Source: Bacteroidales bacterium (GTDB lineage: Bacteria > Bacteroidota > Bacteroidia > Bacteroidales > P3). From it: DNA of 56,127 nt. Location of the stretch: positions 1 through 56,127 of the forward strand of contig JAKSMR010000017.1 of assembly GCA_024400495.1 (NCBI GenBank), given 5' to 3'. Made by a program: the position numbers and the translations under genes. Each line of letters opens with the position of its first letter. Positions within the stretch are counted from its first letter, which is position 1. The notes under the pieces are model-generated. The model searched no databases. It was not told where the DNA came from and saw nothing but the letters and a program-made list of their open reading frames with translations. Below, piece by piece: positions 37,805-46,561 of the stretch.

Positions 37805-38225
37805 GATACTAAAAGCGGCCGCTGGCGACCTTTTCTCGATGAGGGAGGGCACCACGGTGACATACATGGGCGTGAGGGGCGACAGGCGCGCCTTCAGGAG
37901 ACCGAACGGCGACACGGTGTATCTGCGCGCGGACGGCCGCCTCTTCGAGAGGGAGGAGAGCAGCCTCGACGTCGTGGCGCGGATAGGCACGGTGAGGAGG
38001 GTGCGGAAGAACACCATCCAGAGCGACGTGCGCTGCCGATCGACGAAGTGCGCCAAGTACCAGTGCTGGAGGCACTGCAAGAACCATTCGGACGCGGGCG
38101 CGTCGGACCTCAACCCGAACGACGAGACGAGGTGCCCCTACTACATCAGCAAGTTCGAACGCGCGAACATCGAGAGGGGCAGGCGCAAAAAGGTTTACGG
38201 ATCCGAAGGGGAAGGGGGCGAGTGA
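37788..38225 (+). CDS. Zinc-binding early protein
   Basis: This 145-residue protein has a beta-rich N terminus (GTTVTYMGVRGDRRAFRR, then DTVYLRADGRLFERE) and a cysteine/histidine cluster VRCRSTKCAKYQCWRHCKNH with a further RCPYY near 115, a likely zinc site. The Lys/Arg-rich end suggests nucleic acid binding. It overlaps the SNF2 gene by 17 bp and the next gene by 1 base (TGATG), so it belongs to the same operon. Function is unknown. Confidence 0.65.
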   Translation: MEMEDEILKAAAGDLFSMREGTTVTYMGVRGDRRAFRRPNGDTVYLRADGRLFEREESSLDVVARIGTVRRVRKNTIQSDVRCRSTKCAKYQCWRHCKNHSDAGASDLNPNDETRCPYYISKFERANIERGRRKKVYGSEGEGGE

Positions 38226-38926
38226 TGTTCGAGAAGAGGAGAAGGGAGCTGACGGAGAAGGAGACCGCATGGCTCAAGGAGCACTACAAGCACACGAAGA
38301 ACGGGGACATAGCCGAGAGGCTCGGCATATCGGGCACCCACCTCGCCGTCCTGGCGAGGACCCTCGGGCTGAAGAAGAGCAGGCAGTTCATGGAGCGGAT
38401 GCAGGCGAACGCCAAGGAGCGCGCGGACGAATGGCGCAGGCGACTGAAGGAGGAGGACCCCGAGGCGTATGAGGAGTTCACCGCCAAGGCGAGGGCAAAC
38501 CTCGACGCACACCGCCACGAGACCGTATTCCGCAAGGGCGAAGGCCCGAAGCCGAGGATGACGGAGGCGGCATGGGCGGAGAGGTCGAGGAAGTGCAGGG
38601 AGGCGCTGGCCGCACTGCGCAGGCGGGATAGGGCCCGCACGGCGATCGGACTGAAGCCCCTAACGAGGCTCAGCCTCGGCTACCCGTCAAAGGAGAGGTT
38701 CGCGCTGTACCAGCGCAAGTGGCACCTGCGGAAGGCCTACGGGTACATACCAGGCGAGGGGCTGACGGTGTACTACGACGAGGGCACGAGGAGGTCGAGC
38801 ATGGAACACCTGTACGTGGCGAGGTACGGGTTCAGGTTCGAGCCCCTCGGAGTGGAGAAAGTGAACAAGGAAGTAAAACTGCCGCCCTCTTGGGAAGGCA
38901 AGCAGGGCGGGCTAAACACGATGTGA
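38225..38926 (+). CDS. HTH DNA-binding protein, unknown role
   Basis: This 233-residue basic protein starts at ATG 38225 (MFEKRRRELTEKETAWLKEH). Residues ~10-50 are a helix-turn-helix of the kind YKHTKNGDIAERLGISGTHL, resembling NUMOD/homing-type or GcrA-like DNA-binding starts. The remainder is Arg/Lys-rich helices and ends with YVARYGFRFEPLGVEK. There is no catalytic motif I can name. It may be a late-gene regulator because it is near the end of the early operon, but this is context only. Confidence 0.55.
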   Translation: MFEKRRRELTEKETAWLKEHYKHTKNGDIAERLGISGTHLAVLARTLGLKKSRQFMERMQANAKERADEWRRRLKEEDPEAYEEFTAKARANLDAHRHETVFRKGEGPKPRMTEAAWAERSRKCREALAALRRRDRARTAIGLKPLTRLSLGYPSKERFALYQRKWHLRKAYGYIPGEGLTVYYDEGTRRSSMEHLYVARYGFRFEPLGVEKVNKEVKLPPSWEGKQGGLNTM

Positions 38927-38927
38927 C

Positions 38928-39644
38928 ATGAATACGAGGAACATTACGAGGACATACGTCCCGCTGAACGCCGTGTCGGTGGCGTGGGACAGCCAGTACC
39001 GCATGAGGGCGGAGAAGAACGTGGGCCGCATCAACGCCGCCTACCTCATCCTGACGGTCGTCAGCACGCTCAAGGCGGAGATCGACGACGAGACTGAGGC
39101 GAGGGGCCTCGTCAAGGGCGAGCTGAAGAGGTGGGGCAGGAAGTACGAGGAGACGTACGACCGCTTCTGCCTGACGCTGCGCGAGGCGCAGATAAAGGAG
39201 AACATACCGGCGTTCGCCGCGGACTACGAGGAACTGGACGAACTGGTGAGGGACATCGCCAACCTCGAAAGGCGCACGAGGATCTGCTGGGGCAGGCTCC
39301 ACACCACGGTGTTCAACCTCCTGACGCTCTACCAGGTGATGCAGGAAGACCTGGCACGGTCGGTGGCGACCACGCACTACTACATGCGGAACCTCATGGC
39401 CCTCATGGGCGACCTCGCGAAGCTGTCGAAGAAGTGGCTGGAGGCCCTCAGGGCGTCCGGCTTCTCTCAGCCGAAGGAACTCCCCGTCGGATTCGAGGAG
39501 TTCACCACGCGGGTGCTGGACAACATCTACAAGGCCATGGACGACGGGCAGACGGTGGAGTACGACGATAGGGCCGACAGCTGCCACGACAAGGCCGTGG
39601 GCCACAGGACTGTGTCGGCGGAGGCCGACCTTAACGGACATTAG
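38928..39644 (+). CDS. Last early-operon protein, unknown
   Basis: This 238-residue protein is mainly helical (INAAYLILTVVSTLKAEIDD, LVKGELKRWGRKYEETYDRF, RSVATTHYYMRNLMALMGDL). It lacks membrane segments and recognisable catalytic residues. It starts 1 bp after the previous stop and is followed by a terminator at 39677, so it ends the early operon. Bacteroidota phages often carry such helical proteins at this place; I know no function. Confidence 0.65.
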   Translation: MNTRNITRTYVPLNAVSVAWDSQYRMRAEKNVGRINAAYLILTVVSTLKAEIDDETEARGLVKGELKRWGRKYEETYDRFCLTLREAQIKENIPAFAADYEELDELVRDIANLERRTRICWGRLHTTVFNLLTLYQVMQEDLARSVATTHYYMRNLMALMGDLAKLSKKWLEALRASGFSQPKELPVGFEEFTTRVLDNIYKAMDDGQTVEYDDRADSCHDKAVGHRTVSAEADLNGH

Positions 39645-39676
39645 TTTATATCTTTTACATATTTTCAGACTTGACT

Positions 39677-39709
39677 GCCGTCTTGCCCGTGAGGGTGGGG
39701 CGGCTTTTT
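39677..39709 (+). terminator. Terminator of the early operon
   Basis: GCCG (39677-39680) pairs with CGGC (39701-39704), with inner CCC/GGG pairing, followed by TTTTT. It separates early genes from the following small gene. Confidence 0.55.
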
Positions 39710-39922
39710 CGCATTCCGATGTGCGAATAGGGTGAAATTTTTACGATTTTTAGCACGTTCGCCGATGCTGAGTGTCAAATAGTTCGTAATTTTAGGGAAC
39801 GGCAAAGTGCTGATTCAGTGTCCGTTCGGTCGGCGCCTTTGCCTTTTAGTGATAAAAGAAGGCGGCTTTTCCGCCATTTTCGACGAAAAAGCCGCGATGA
39901 AACGAAGAAAAAGAATGCAGAT

Positions 39923-40330
39923 ATGGGTAAAATTAACAGCTTTTTTGACCCGATCGGTCCCCTTGCGGGTAAAATCGGGCGACTTTTTGCCTACGTTGCT
40001 TTGGTCGTTGCGCTTTGCTCGTGGGTTTCGTTCTGCGGCCACCGCTATTGCGGCCCTTGCAAATGCGAATGCCACCAGGAGGATGCCTTGTATTGCCGCT
40101 ACTGCGCTGACAAGCACCATGAGGACTGCGAATGCCCGAACAAATGCCATGACGGGTACAACGGAACGGGGGCGTTCAACGATTACAACGACTATTGCCG
40201 ACACTACGAGTGCCAAGACTGCCGGCCGTACCACAACGGGCTGAATGAGTTTTTCACCCCGAAACGGCAGCGCCCAAAGAAACCGTCCGCACCCCGCCGG
40301 AAGACGAATACTCGACAGCCACGGAAGTGA
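39923..40330 (+). CDS. Membrane-anchored cysteine-rich protein
   Basis: From ATG 39923 the product is 135 residues with one membrane segment (GRLFAYVALVVALCSWVSF) followed by a Cys/His-rich domain with about 16 cysteines (CGHRYCGPCKCECHQEDALY, YCADKHHEDCECPNKCHDG, YCRHYECQDCRPYHNGL) and a very basic tail (KRQRPKKPSAPRRK). The frame is open from 39818, but the earlier part has a non-protein-like composition. Its last 77 bp overlap the convergent tail-hub gene. It could be an exported lysis or exclusion protein or a metal-binding membrane protein; no family is recognised. Confidence 0.5.
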   Translation: MGKINSFFDPIGPLAGKIGRLFAYVALVVALCSWVSFCGHRYCGPCKCECHQEDALYCRYCADKHHEDCECPNKCHDGYNGTGAFNDYNDYCRHYECQDCRPYHNGLNEFFTPKRQRPKKPSAPRRKTNTRQPRK

Positions 40331-41249
40331 CGTAGTACCGTCCGTTGTGCAGTTCGTTCGCCTCGTCCGTCAGGCTGATGATGTAGCCGGCGTCGCAGAA
40401 CGGCACGAGCCAGCCTTGGAAGCTGCCCTCGTAGCCGGTGTAGATGCTTCGCTTTAACTGGTTGTCCGCGATGGCCTGTAGGCTCTTCAAGTCCGTGACG
40501 CGATTGCCCAGGTCGAGCTTAAACTCGTTTTCCCCCTTCTTGCCCGCTGTCGCCTCTACCTTTTTGCCGTCCGCGCCCGTCGCCGACACCACGACGTACA
40601 AAGATCTGTCGCTTTCCTCCCGCCATTTGAGCTTCAAGCCGTCCTTGCAGATGTTCCGCTGCGGCGAATAGGATGCCTCCCCCGTGCTGTTGGTGTATTG
40701 GGGGACTACGTTAAGCACGTTGTCGGCGATGTAGATGTTCGGCGCTCCTTCCTTCTGAATCAAGTCCAAAATCGTGTAGGCGGTTGCGTTTATCGTGCAG
40801 AACTTGTCGTACTTGTAGTCGTACAGGCAGTTGAGCGACAGGGAAGGACCGAGGTTCTCTCTTCTGATAAATTCGTTCACGTTCTTCAGCACCATGGCGA
40901 GTACGTCCTTGACGGAAGGGTTAAGCAGCTCCCCGTTCGGCATGTCCACCCGCTGGAAGAGCAGGAGCGCGTCTTCGCATTCTATCCGCATCTGCTCCCC
41001 TTCGAGCGCGACGCTCTTGACGTAGCCGGCGAACTCCTCGCGGAGGTTCCCGTCGTAGCCGAGCGCGATGTGCACCTCCTGCCACTTCCTTACCTTCCCC
41101 ACGTAGGACAGCGTCCGCCCGTGCGACACGGCCGGGCACACGATGGTGGCCGTGTCCGTGAGCTTCGCCACGTCCTTCGAAATCTTGACCGAGCATATCT
41201 GCCTTAATTCGATGTCACCAACTGTGACGAAATGATCCATTACCAGCAT
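40254..41249 (-). CDS. Tail hub protein (late control D/gp27-like)
   Basis: This 331-residue protein has features of phage late-control D/hub proteins: an N-terminal beta domain (MDHFVTVGDIELRQICSVKI), KVRKWQEVHIALGYDGNLRE near 52, LLNPSVKDVLAMVLKNVNEF near 108, a catalytic-like-free middle (NATAYTILDLIQKEGAPNIY), and a terminal beta part (GRYYVTSVAVEYSSSGGVRT). It would connect tube and spike. It is transcribed from the divergent late promoter at 41832-41869 with the gene before it (1 bp gap). Assigned by pattern and context. Confidence 0.65.
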   Translation of the reverse strand: MLVMDHFVTVGDIELRQICSVKISKDVAKLTDTATIVCPAVSHGRTLSYVGKVRKWQEVHIALGYDGNLREEFAGYVKSVALEGEQMRIECEDALLLFQRVDMPNGELLNPSVKDVLAMVLKNVNEFIRRENLGPSLSLNCLYDYKYDKFCTINATAYTILDLIQKEGAPNIYIADNVLNVVPQYTNSTGEASYSPQRNICKDGLKLKWREESDRSLYVVVSATGADGKKVEATAGKKGENEFKLDLGNRVTDLKSLQAIADNQLKRSIYTGYEGSFQGWLVPFCDAGYIISLTDEANELHNGRYYVTSVAVEYSSSGGVRTVSLGAAVSG

Positions 41250-41250
41250 G

Positions 41251-41817
41251 TCACTCCACCTCCAAGTTATAGCTGTCGTCGCTGACGGCCGTTATGGTGA
41301 ATAATTGGTTGTCCTCTCCGTCCGTCGCGTCGAACTTCACCGACGTGACCGCCAGCCTCGTGATGCGGAACACCTCGTTGAGCAGATCGCAGGTCACCAC
41401 GACGTTCTCCTGTGCGTCGCAGATGTCGACCACCCTCTGCATCAGGTATTCGAGCGAGTAGAACTCGTCCGCCATGAGCATCCCGCTGATCGTCACCGTC
41501 CAGTCCTGCCTTCTCCACAGTTCCTTCACCGTCCCCCGCAGGCTTCCGCCCGCCACTTCCCTCATCGCTATCTCGTTTCCTCCGCTGACCGCCACCCTCG
41601 GGTCGAGCGGCAGCGTGAACTTGTCGTCGGGTGCGGACGCCTTCGCCAGCGTGACCGGCACGACGTAGTGCGTCTCGTTGAACCCTATCGCCGAGTGCGG
41701 GAACGGCACGGGCGGCATCGAGTAGCCCGCCTTGCCCTCCCTGAGGGTCTTCATCAGTCTCGCCTGCGCCGCGTTCGCGGCTCCGGCAGGCGTGGTTATC
41801 TTCGTTACGTTTGCCAT
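41251..41817 (-). CDS. Baseplate-region protein (DUF6046-like)
   Basis: This 188-residue protein contains PVPFPHSAIGFNETHYVVPV near 37, GNEIAMREVAGGSLRGTVKE near 80 and QDWTVTISGMLMADEFYSLE near 103, an arrangement I associate with the DUF6046 proteins found next to hub genes in Bacteroidota phages. It is first in the minus-strand tail operon, directly after the shared late operator, and is followed 1 bp later by the hub gene. Probably a baseplate or tail-tube-end component. Family recall is tentative. Confidence 0.5.
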   Translation of the reverse strand: MANVTKITTPAGAANAAQARLMKTLREGKAGYSMPPVPFPHSAIGFNETHYVVPVTLAKASAPDDKFTLPLDPRVAVSGGNEIAMREVAGGSLRGTVKELWRRQDWTVTISGMLMADEFYSLEYLMQRVVDICDAQENVVVTCDLLNEVFRITRLAVTSVKFDATDGEDNQLFTITAVSDDSYNLEVE

Positions 41818-41831
41818 AATTTTAGAATTTG

Positions 41832-41869
41832 TTTGCTAATTTATAGAATATAATCTATTTTAGCGAAAA
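41832..41869. promoter_or_regulatory. Divergent late promoter with palindromic operator (site 2)
   Basis: ATAGAATATAATCTAT at 41843-41858 differs by one base from site 1. The flanks repeat the mirror TTTGCTAA ... TTAGCGAAA arrangement. It lies between the hub operon (minus) and the baseplate operon (plus). Confidence 0.65.
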
Positions 41870-41888
41870 TTAAACAGACGTATAGAGG

Positions 41889-42194
41889 ATGCGGACGATA
41901 AAAGTTCTTGCGGGGCAGACATTCGCCGACGTTGCGATGTCGGAGGCCGACACGGCCGAAGGGGCGGTCATCATCGCCCTTGAGAACGGCATGAGCGTCA
42001 CGGACGAACTGCCCGAGGGCCAGAGCCTTGCCGTCCCGCCATCCCTCTCCTACAAGGGGAGGATCTTTTCGGGCACGACTCACAAGCCCGCCTCGGATCT
42101 GACCGAAGCGGACACGGAGGTGGCTGACATGCTTCCTCCCGAGCGGGACAGCTCGCGCATCTTCGACTACACGTTCGACCCTACATTCAATTAG
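41889..42194 (+). CDS. LysM-like small tail protein (gpX-like)
   Basis: This 101-residue protein begins MRTIKVLAGQTFADVAMSEA, continues with IIALENGMSVTDELPEGQSL and AVP, which reads like a LysM domain (strand, Asp-Ala helix, N-x-hydrophobic, strand), as in tail protein X. It has a charged C terminus. As the first gene of the plus-strand tail operon after the late operator, it is probably a tube-hub connector. The domain call is moderate. Confidence 0.55.
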   Translation: MRTIKVLAGQTFADVAMSEADTAEGAVIIALENGMSVTDELPEGQSLAVPPSLSYKGRIFSGTTHKPASDLTEADTEVADMLPPERDSSRIFDYTFDPTFN

Positions 42195-42200
42195 CGCATC

Positions 42201-43106
42201 ATGGCACGCACGATAGCAGAGATAAAGAAGACGATAACGGACGCATGGCTCTCCGACGAGGCCCTCTGCGACCTTTACGGCAACCGATGGAGCACGGACG
42301 GCACGGCGAGGTGGGACGCGGTTTTCAGCAAGGTGAGCCTCGAGAACCTGATGGCCTACGTGGTGGCGTCGGCGCACCACGTGTTCGAGGTGCTGATGGA
42401 CGCGCACATGTCGGACGTCCAGGAGACGATATCGCACAGGGCGCACACGCTCACGTGGTACAGGGACAAGGCCCTCGCGTTCCAGTTCGGCTTCCCCCTT
42501 TCGGAGGACTATGCCGAGTACGACAACACGGGCATAAAAGACAGCGAGGTCGAGGAGAGCAGGATCGTGAAGAAATGCTCGTGCGAGACGCTGAACACGG
42601 TCTATCCGACGATCCTCGTCAAGGCGGGCAAGGATGCAGGCGTACTCGAAGGAGAGGAGCTGGAGGCCTTCACCCGCTACATGGAGGAGGTGTCGGACGC
42701 CGGGGTGAAGGTGACGGTGAGGAGCGAACTCCCTGACCGCATCGCACTCCGCATGAAGATATGGTACGACCCGCTGGTCGTCAGTTCGGAGGGGCTCCTG
42801 CTCGACAGGGCGGAGCCGTCGACTGTGGGCAAGACGGCCGTCGACAGATACCTCGGCGACCTGAAATACAACGGCGCCCTGTACGTCGGCCACCTCGAGC
42901 AGGCGATAATGCAGCAGAGGGGGGTGAAGATGTGCCGGATCGAGGGCGGCAAGGCGACGTTCGGTGGCGGCAGCGTGGCGTACGTGTCCGACGTGTACCA
43001 CCCTTACAGCGGGGCGATGGCCTACGACGAGGCGGATGACGGCGAATACTACGTGACGGAATACATCAATTTCGAGGACACATTTAAGGCGGAGGAAAAT
43101 GTATAG
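42201..43106 (+). CDS. Baseplate protein gpJ-like
   Basis: This 301-residue protein matches the baseplate J role by length, position before a gpI-like gene, and patterns: ARTIAEIKKTITDAWLSDEA at the start, NLMAYVVASAHHVFEVLMDA near 50, and DPLVVSSEGLLLDRAEPSTV near 192 with a helical and beta C-terminal part (YVSDVYHPYSGAMAYD). It forms the baseplate wedge of contractile tails. It overlaps the next gene by 8 bp. Confidence 0.65.
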   Translation: MARTIAEIKKTITDAWLSDEALCDLYGNRWSTDGTARWDAVFSKVSLENLMAYVVASAHHVFEVLMDAHMSDVQETISHRAHTLTWYRDKALAFQFGFPLSEDYAEYDNTGIKDSEVEESRIVKKCSCETLNTVYPTILVKAGKDAGVLEGEELEAFTRYMEEVSDAGVKVTVRSELPDRIALRMKIWYDPLVVSSEGLLLDRAEPSTVGKTAVDRYLGDLKYNGALYVGHLEQAIMQQRGVKMCRIEGGKATFGGGSVAYVSDVYHPYSGAMAYDEADDGEYYVTEYINFEDTFKAEENV

Positions 43107-43593
43107 CAGGAGAAGTTACTTCGTCGATCTGAGGCGGTGGGTGGTCGCGAACCTCCCGTCCGCAATACGCAAACGGGGCGTGCTCCATGTGGTGTGGGCC
43201 TTGCTCGCGCCTCTTAGGATGTGGCAGTCGGAATTCGAGAGGCGGAAGGGATCGAACGACCTGCGGGCGAGACACGACACTTCGATAGGCAACCTCCGCA
43301 GGCTGCTCAACGCGCTGTACGACCCGACGGGCAGGCGCATAGCAGTCGTGGAGAACTTCGACTCCGCGGTCACCAAGTTCCGCGTTTACGTGACCGACAG
43401 CCTGGAGGAGGACAGTGCGCTCTGCGGATACGCCGACGGCGACGACCGCTGCTACCTGGACGCGGACATACAGGCCGCCCTCGTATCCATACTCGTCCCG
43501 TGGGACATCTGGGCGAAGGAAAGGGACATAACATCAACGGCGAGAGGGTATATCCTGCCCGGCATCAAGTTTGAAGTCGTAAAAATTGACTGA
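43099..43593 (+). CDS. Baseplate protein gpI-like
   Basis: This 164-residue protein follows the J-like gene, as gpI does in P2 and Mu. Its sequence begins YFVDLRRWVVANLPSAIRKR and includes LAPLRMWQSEFERRKGSNDL and NLRRLLNALYDPTGRRIAVV, a helical N terminus and small beta C terminus (AALVSILVPWDIWAKERD). It likely links the baseplate wedge to the tail fibre encoded next. Its stop lies next to the following start. Confidence 0.6.
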   Translation: MYSRRSYFVDLRRWVVANLPSAIRKRGVLHVVWALLAPLRMWQSEFERRKGSNDLRARHDTSIGNLRRLLNALYDPTGRRIAVVENFDSAVTKFRVYVTDSLEEDSALCGYADGDDRCYLDADIQAALVSILVPWDIWAKERDITSTARGYILPGIKFEVVKID

Positions 43594-43594
43594 T

Positions 43595-44383
43595 ATGATT
43601 GACATAGAATTTAGAGACGGAATGCACCTCAGCACGGAGGTGATGAATTATATACAGGAAGCATATAAGGAGGCTGTTCTCGGGCTTTCGGCAGGCGGAA
43701 ACAGGGTGCTGAAGATGCCAGGAGACGGGGTGGACGGATGGGCAATATTCAACGGCGAGTTGATTAGAATCGAAAGTGGATACGACTACAGTAATGGAGT
43801 AGAGATTAACGAGCGTACAGTAACGACTGAGACAAAGGATGGGCAACAATACGAAGGAGTACGAATAAAAAAAGGATATCCTGCAAAAGAAAATGCCGAT
43901 TTCTACATAGATCCAAATTCATACCACGACGACCGTCTATTACTCATGCAGGCAACGCTTGGAGGCGTAGTAGGCGGATATGTCAGCGGCACTGTAGAGG
44001 TTATTGGGGATTATACCCTCGTCCATTCAGGAGCTCCATTTTCGACTCATATACCCAACGAGTCTGCCGATCCAGATGAGTTCAAGTGGTTCGTCAATGG
44101 TGCGTATATCATAACGCAGTTCGTCGTCGGAAAGCAAAGTGACGCTCCTGATTTTGTAAGCGGAAACGTGATAGCAAGACTGAGAGGATGGGTAGGCGCG
44201 CAAGCGGTGCTCAAGGGGCGTGCGATTTTTCAGCAACAATCCGGAGAGGCGTGGAAGGATATCTTATTGTCGGTAAATAGAGGAGGTGAAATTATCATAT
44301 CGGGCAACGGACTTATAAGCGAAGACTCATATATGGGTGCAAGCCTGATAGCAGTATATGACACCGCTATGATTTTACGTTAA
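43595..44383 (+). CDS. Tail fibre-region protein, lower G+C
   Basis: This 262-residue protein from ATG 43595 begins MIDIEFRDGMHLSTEVMNYI and appears to be a fibre or fibre-adaptor protein, with beta-rich sequence and repeated Gly (LGGVVGGYVSGTVEVIGDY, SVNRGGEIIISGNGL). From about 43740 codon use is visibly more AT-rich than in neighbouring tail genes, suggesting that this receptor-binding region was exchanged. No family is recognised. An earlier in-frame TTG at 43586 overlaps the previous gene. Confidence 0.55.
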   Translation: MIDIEFRDGMHLSTEVMNYIQEAYKEAVLGLSAGGNRVLKMPGDGVDGWAIFNGELIRIESGYDYSNGVEINERTVTTETKDGQQYEGVRIKKGYPAKENADFYIDPNSYHDDRLLLMQATLGGVVGGYVSGTVEVIGDYTLVHSGAPFSTHIPNESADPDEFKWFVNGAYIITQFVVGKQSDAPDFVSGNVIARLRGWVGAQAVLKGRAIFQQQSGEAWKDILLSVNRGGEIIISGNGLISEDSYMGASLIAVYDTAMILR

Positions 44384-44399
44384 ATTCAGCATTAATACT

Positions 44400-45611
44400 A
44401 TGAGCGCGATCAGCGAATTAAAGAAGAAGTGCAAGGAAGTGAGGGATGCGACCGAGGCGAACAGCAACACGGCCAATAAGGTCGGGCAGCTGCTGCTGGA
44501 CATGGTCGATGGGCTCGGAGGCGAAGGCAACAAGCCCCTGACGATCAAGCTGAACGAAAGCCCGACTACATACGACGGGAGCGACGAGAAGGTGGTGATC
44601 ATATCGCCGGAGAACATCGACGCACAGAGGATAGCGCTCGCCAACAACGCGAAGAGCGGGGGATTGTCTATGCACTACATCGACAGGCGCAACGTCGTCA
44701 GGGGAACGGTCGTCGGCAACTACGTGCTGCTGATGCGTTTCGACAAGAAGAGCAACGCGCCGCTGAACGTGGTGTTCACGGTCTCGTCGAAGGGCAACGG
44801 ATCTGCGGACAATTGGCACGCAAAGTACAGGTTCACGAGCTACAGCTACGCCAACGCCGCGCTCGACTGCATAGAATGCTACGACGGTCACGGAGAGGAC
44901 CCGCATTTCGTCTATACGGACATCGTCGCGACCTACGACATGAGCGGTTACAACATATACCTCAGGGCGAGGAACGAACGGTACGGGGGCGTGCTTGTCA
45001 ACATCGAGATGATGGACACAAGATATGCGCTATTGCCTACATACTACACGACCGAGGCGCAACTGAAAGACGACGAGAGGGCCGCACTGCCCGCCACCCC
45101 GGAGTGCGAAGGCCAGCCGATCGACACGTTCGACAGGCGAGGGCAGGCGACGCTCGCGACGCCGGAGGTCAGCGGCCTGATGAGTGCGAGGGACAAACAG
45201 CTCTTCGACGAGTTGATCGGCGGCGGAGGCGAGGAAGACCCCGAGGAGGCGATGGAGGCCATGGCGCAGAGAATAAAGAACACCTACAAGATAACGAAGA
45301 TCTCCGAGTGCTACGTCGACGAATCCGGTCAGTACATCGCCGACCCGACGGACGAGATGATCGTAGTTGACAGCGCCACAGGCAAGAACGGCGTTAGGTT
45401 GCAATCTGTCAATTTAAGGCAGGGCATGATATCGCCTTACGGAGCGAATTGTGTCATACATCTGACCGTCTGCAACACATCTGGAAACGAGGTGCAGGTT
45501 GAGTATGAATACATGAGCGCGGGGCAAGTTATACACAGAACGAAGGCTAATTCTTCGGGCGTGAAGGACACCTTCGTCTGTATCGAGGGGAACTGGGTGA
45601 GGGAATACTAA
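44400..45611 (+). CDS. Tail fibre protein
   Basis: This 403-residue protein starts with a coiled coil (ELKKKCKEVRDATEANSNTA and VGQLLLDMVDGLGG), a form I know from tail fibre N termini in Bacteroidota phages, where it attaches the fibre. The middle (SSKGNGSADNWHAKYRFTSY) is beta-rich, with a negatively charged linker (GGGGEEDPEEAMEAMAQRI) and a C-terminal domain (ISPYGANCVIHLTVCNTSGN) that may bind receptor. It is followed 19 bp later by a small protein. Function inferred from position and coil. Confidence 0.65.
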   Translation: MSAISELKKKCKEVRDATEANSNTANKVGQLLLDMVDGLGGEGNKPLTIKLNESPTTYDGSDEKVVIISPENIDAQRIALANNAKSGGLSMHYIDRRNVVRGTVVGNYVLLMRFDKKSNAPLNVVFTVSSKGNGSADNWHAKYRFTSYSYANAALDCIECYDGHGEDPHFVYTDIVATYDMSGYNIYLRARNERYGGVLVNIEMMDTRYALLPTYYTTEAQLKDDERAALPATPECEGQPIDTFDRRGQATLATPEVSGLMSARDKQLFDELIGGGGEEDPEEAMEAMAQRIKNTYKITKISECYVDESGQYIADPTDEMIVVDSATGKNGVRLQSVNLRQGMISPYGANCVIHLTVCNTSGNEVQVEYEYMSAGQVIHRTKANSSGVKDTFVCIEGNWVREY

Positions 45612-45630
45612 CAAACAAGCAAAAACAGTT

Positions 45631-45879
45631 ATGGCAAACAAAAACATTCAGGCTTTACAGCCTACCTTCCTCGGACAGTGCGCCGGGGATATGACGTTCT
45701 TCGGCGGCGACCATGAAGGCGCACTGCTGTACAATTCAAACTCGGAGGCGGCGAGCGTCACCGTGACGGCGTTGGACTCGTCCGTCCCGGTCGAAGTTGC
45801 CCTCGCCCCGTTGAGTTGGTTCCCCGTAGTTGTTAAGTCGGTGCAGAATTGCCCGGCTGGTGTGCTTTACGCTTATTAG
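45631..45879 (+). CDS. Small fibre-associated protein
   Basis: This 82-residue protein (MANKNIQALQPTFLGQCAGD onward) has a beta-rich profile (EGALLYNSNSEAASVTVTAL, PVEVALAPLSWFPVVVKSVQ) and no membrane segment. It may be a fibre tip, chaperone or small decoration subunit. It precedes the next fibre-region gene by 10 bp. Confidence 0.55.
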   Translation: MANKNIQALQPTFLGQCAGDMTFFGGDHEGALLYNSNSEAASVTVTALDSSVPVEVALAPLSWFPVVVKSVQNCPAGVLYAY

Positions 45880-45889
45880 GGAGGTTCGC

Positions 45890-46546
45890 ATGATAGGAAT
45901 AGGGATAGCTGGCGCAGTTGGCTTTCTGCCACACAGGGCGGGAGGTGCAAAGCCGAGGGTGGTCTATCAGCTGATGAACCCCAGTGAGTACAGAAATACG
46001 CCGAAATCGGGGCAGAGCTACACAAATTACGGCGTGCTTATGTCCCGTGATAGCATTAACAATATAACCCTTAAAGGAACGGCCACTGCTTCTTCATCGA
46101 CAACGTGTCCATCTTATTACACAAGGACGCAAGGGCATAAATATCTGATAGGAGGGTTCGGGGATAATGTTCCGGGCCATTATTCCAATGGATCTGCCTA
46201 CAAAGTTTTTGAAAATGGCAGCGCAATATATACGGCGACGGCTTCAACCACCGGGGCGTATGTGTCCGCTGTTATTAGCGAAGGTAAGGTCTATGACGCC
46301 ATTATTAGGCCTTTTATCATAGACCTTACTGCGACATTTGCCGATAAAGGCCAAGATTTTATCGACGGCCTCGACACGGCCGATAAAGTCGCGCAGGCAC
46401 TCGGATACGGCAGTTATGCCGAGATGCCCTACTTCGATTTCAATCCGGCTCCCGATGCGCAATTAGCACTCGCCAACGCGGTGATGGCCTTGGATTTTTA
46501 TGACGCAGAACCCGAGCCAGAGTGTTTAGACGACTTGAATTTTTGA
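45890..46546 (+). CDS. Fibre-region protein with an N-terminal hydrophobic segment
   Basis: This 218-residue protein starts at ATG 45890, just after GGGAGG; the longer frame from 45830 overlaps the previous gene. It opens MIGIGIAGAVGFLPHRAGGA, possibly a capsid- or fibre-attachment segment, then Ser/Thr-rich beta sequence (TLKGTATASSSTTCPSYYTR) and helices (DGLDTADKVAQALGYGSYAE). It is probably a receptor-binding or tail-tip protein; no family is recognised. The DNA is less G+C-rich than its neighbours. Confidence 0.5.
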   Translation: MIGIGIAGAVGFLPHRAGGAKPRVVYQLMNPSEYRNTPKSGQSYTNYGVLMSRDSINNITLKGTATASSSTTCPSYYTRTQGHKYLIGGFGDNVPGHYSNGSAYKVFENGSAIYTATASTTGAYVSAVISEGKVYDAIIRPFIIDLTATFADKGQDFIDGLDTADKVAQALGYGSYAEMPYFDFNPAPDAQLALANAVMALDFYDAEPEPECLDDLNF

Positions 46547-46561
46547 GCGTCACGGGAAAAA

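Noticed and set aside
39815-40234. Hydrophobic minus-strand frame opposite the Cys-rich protein
   Set aside because: Its Val/Ala richness mirrors the Asn/Asp/Tyr/Cys codons of the plus-strand gene. The plus-strand product has a more sensible layout (membrane segment plus Cys-rich domain).
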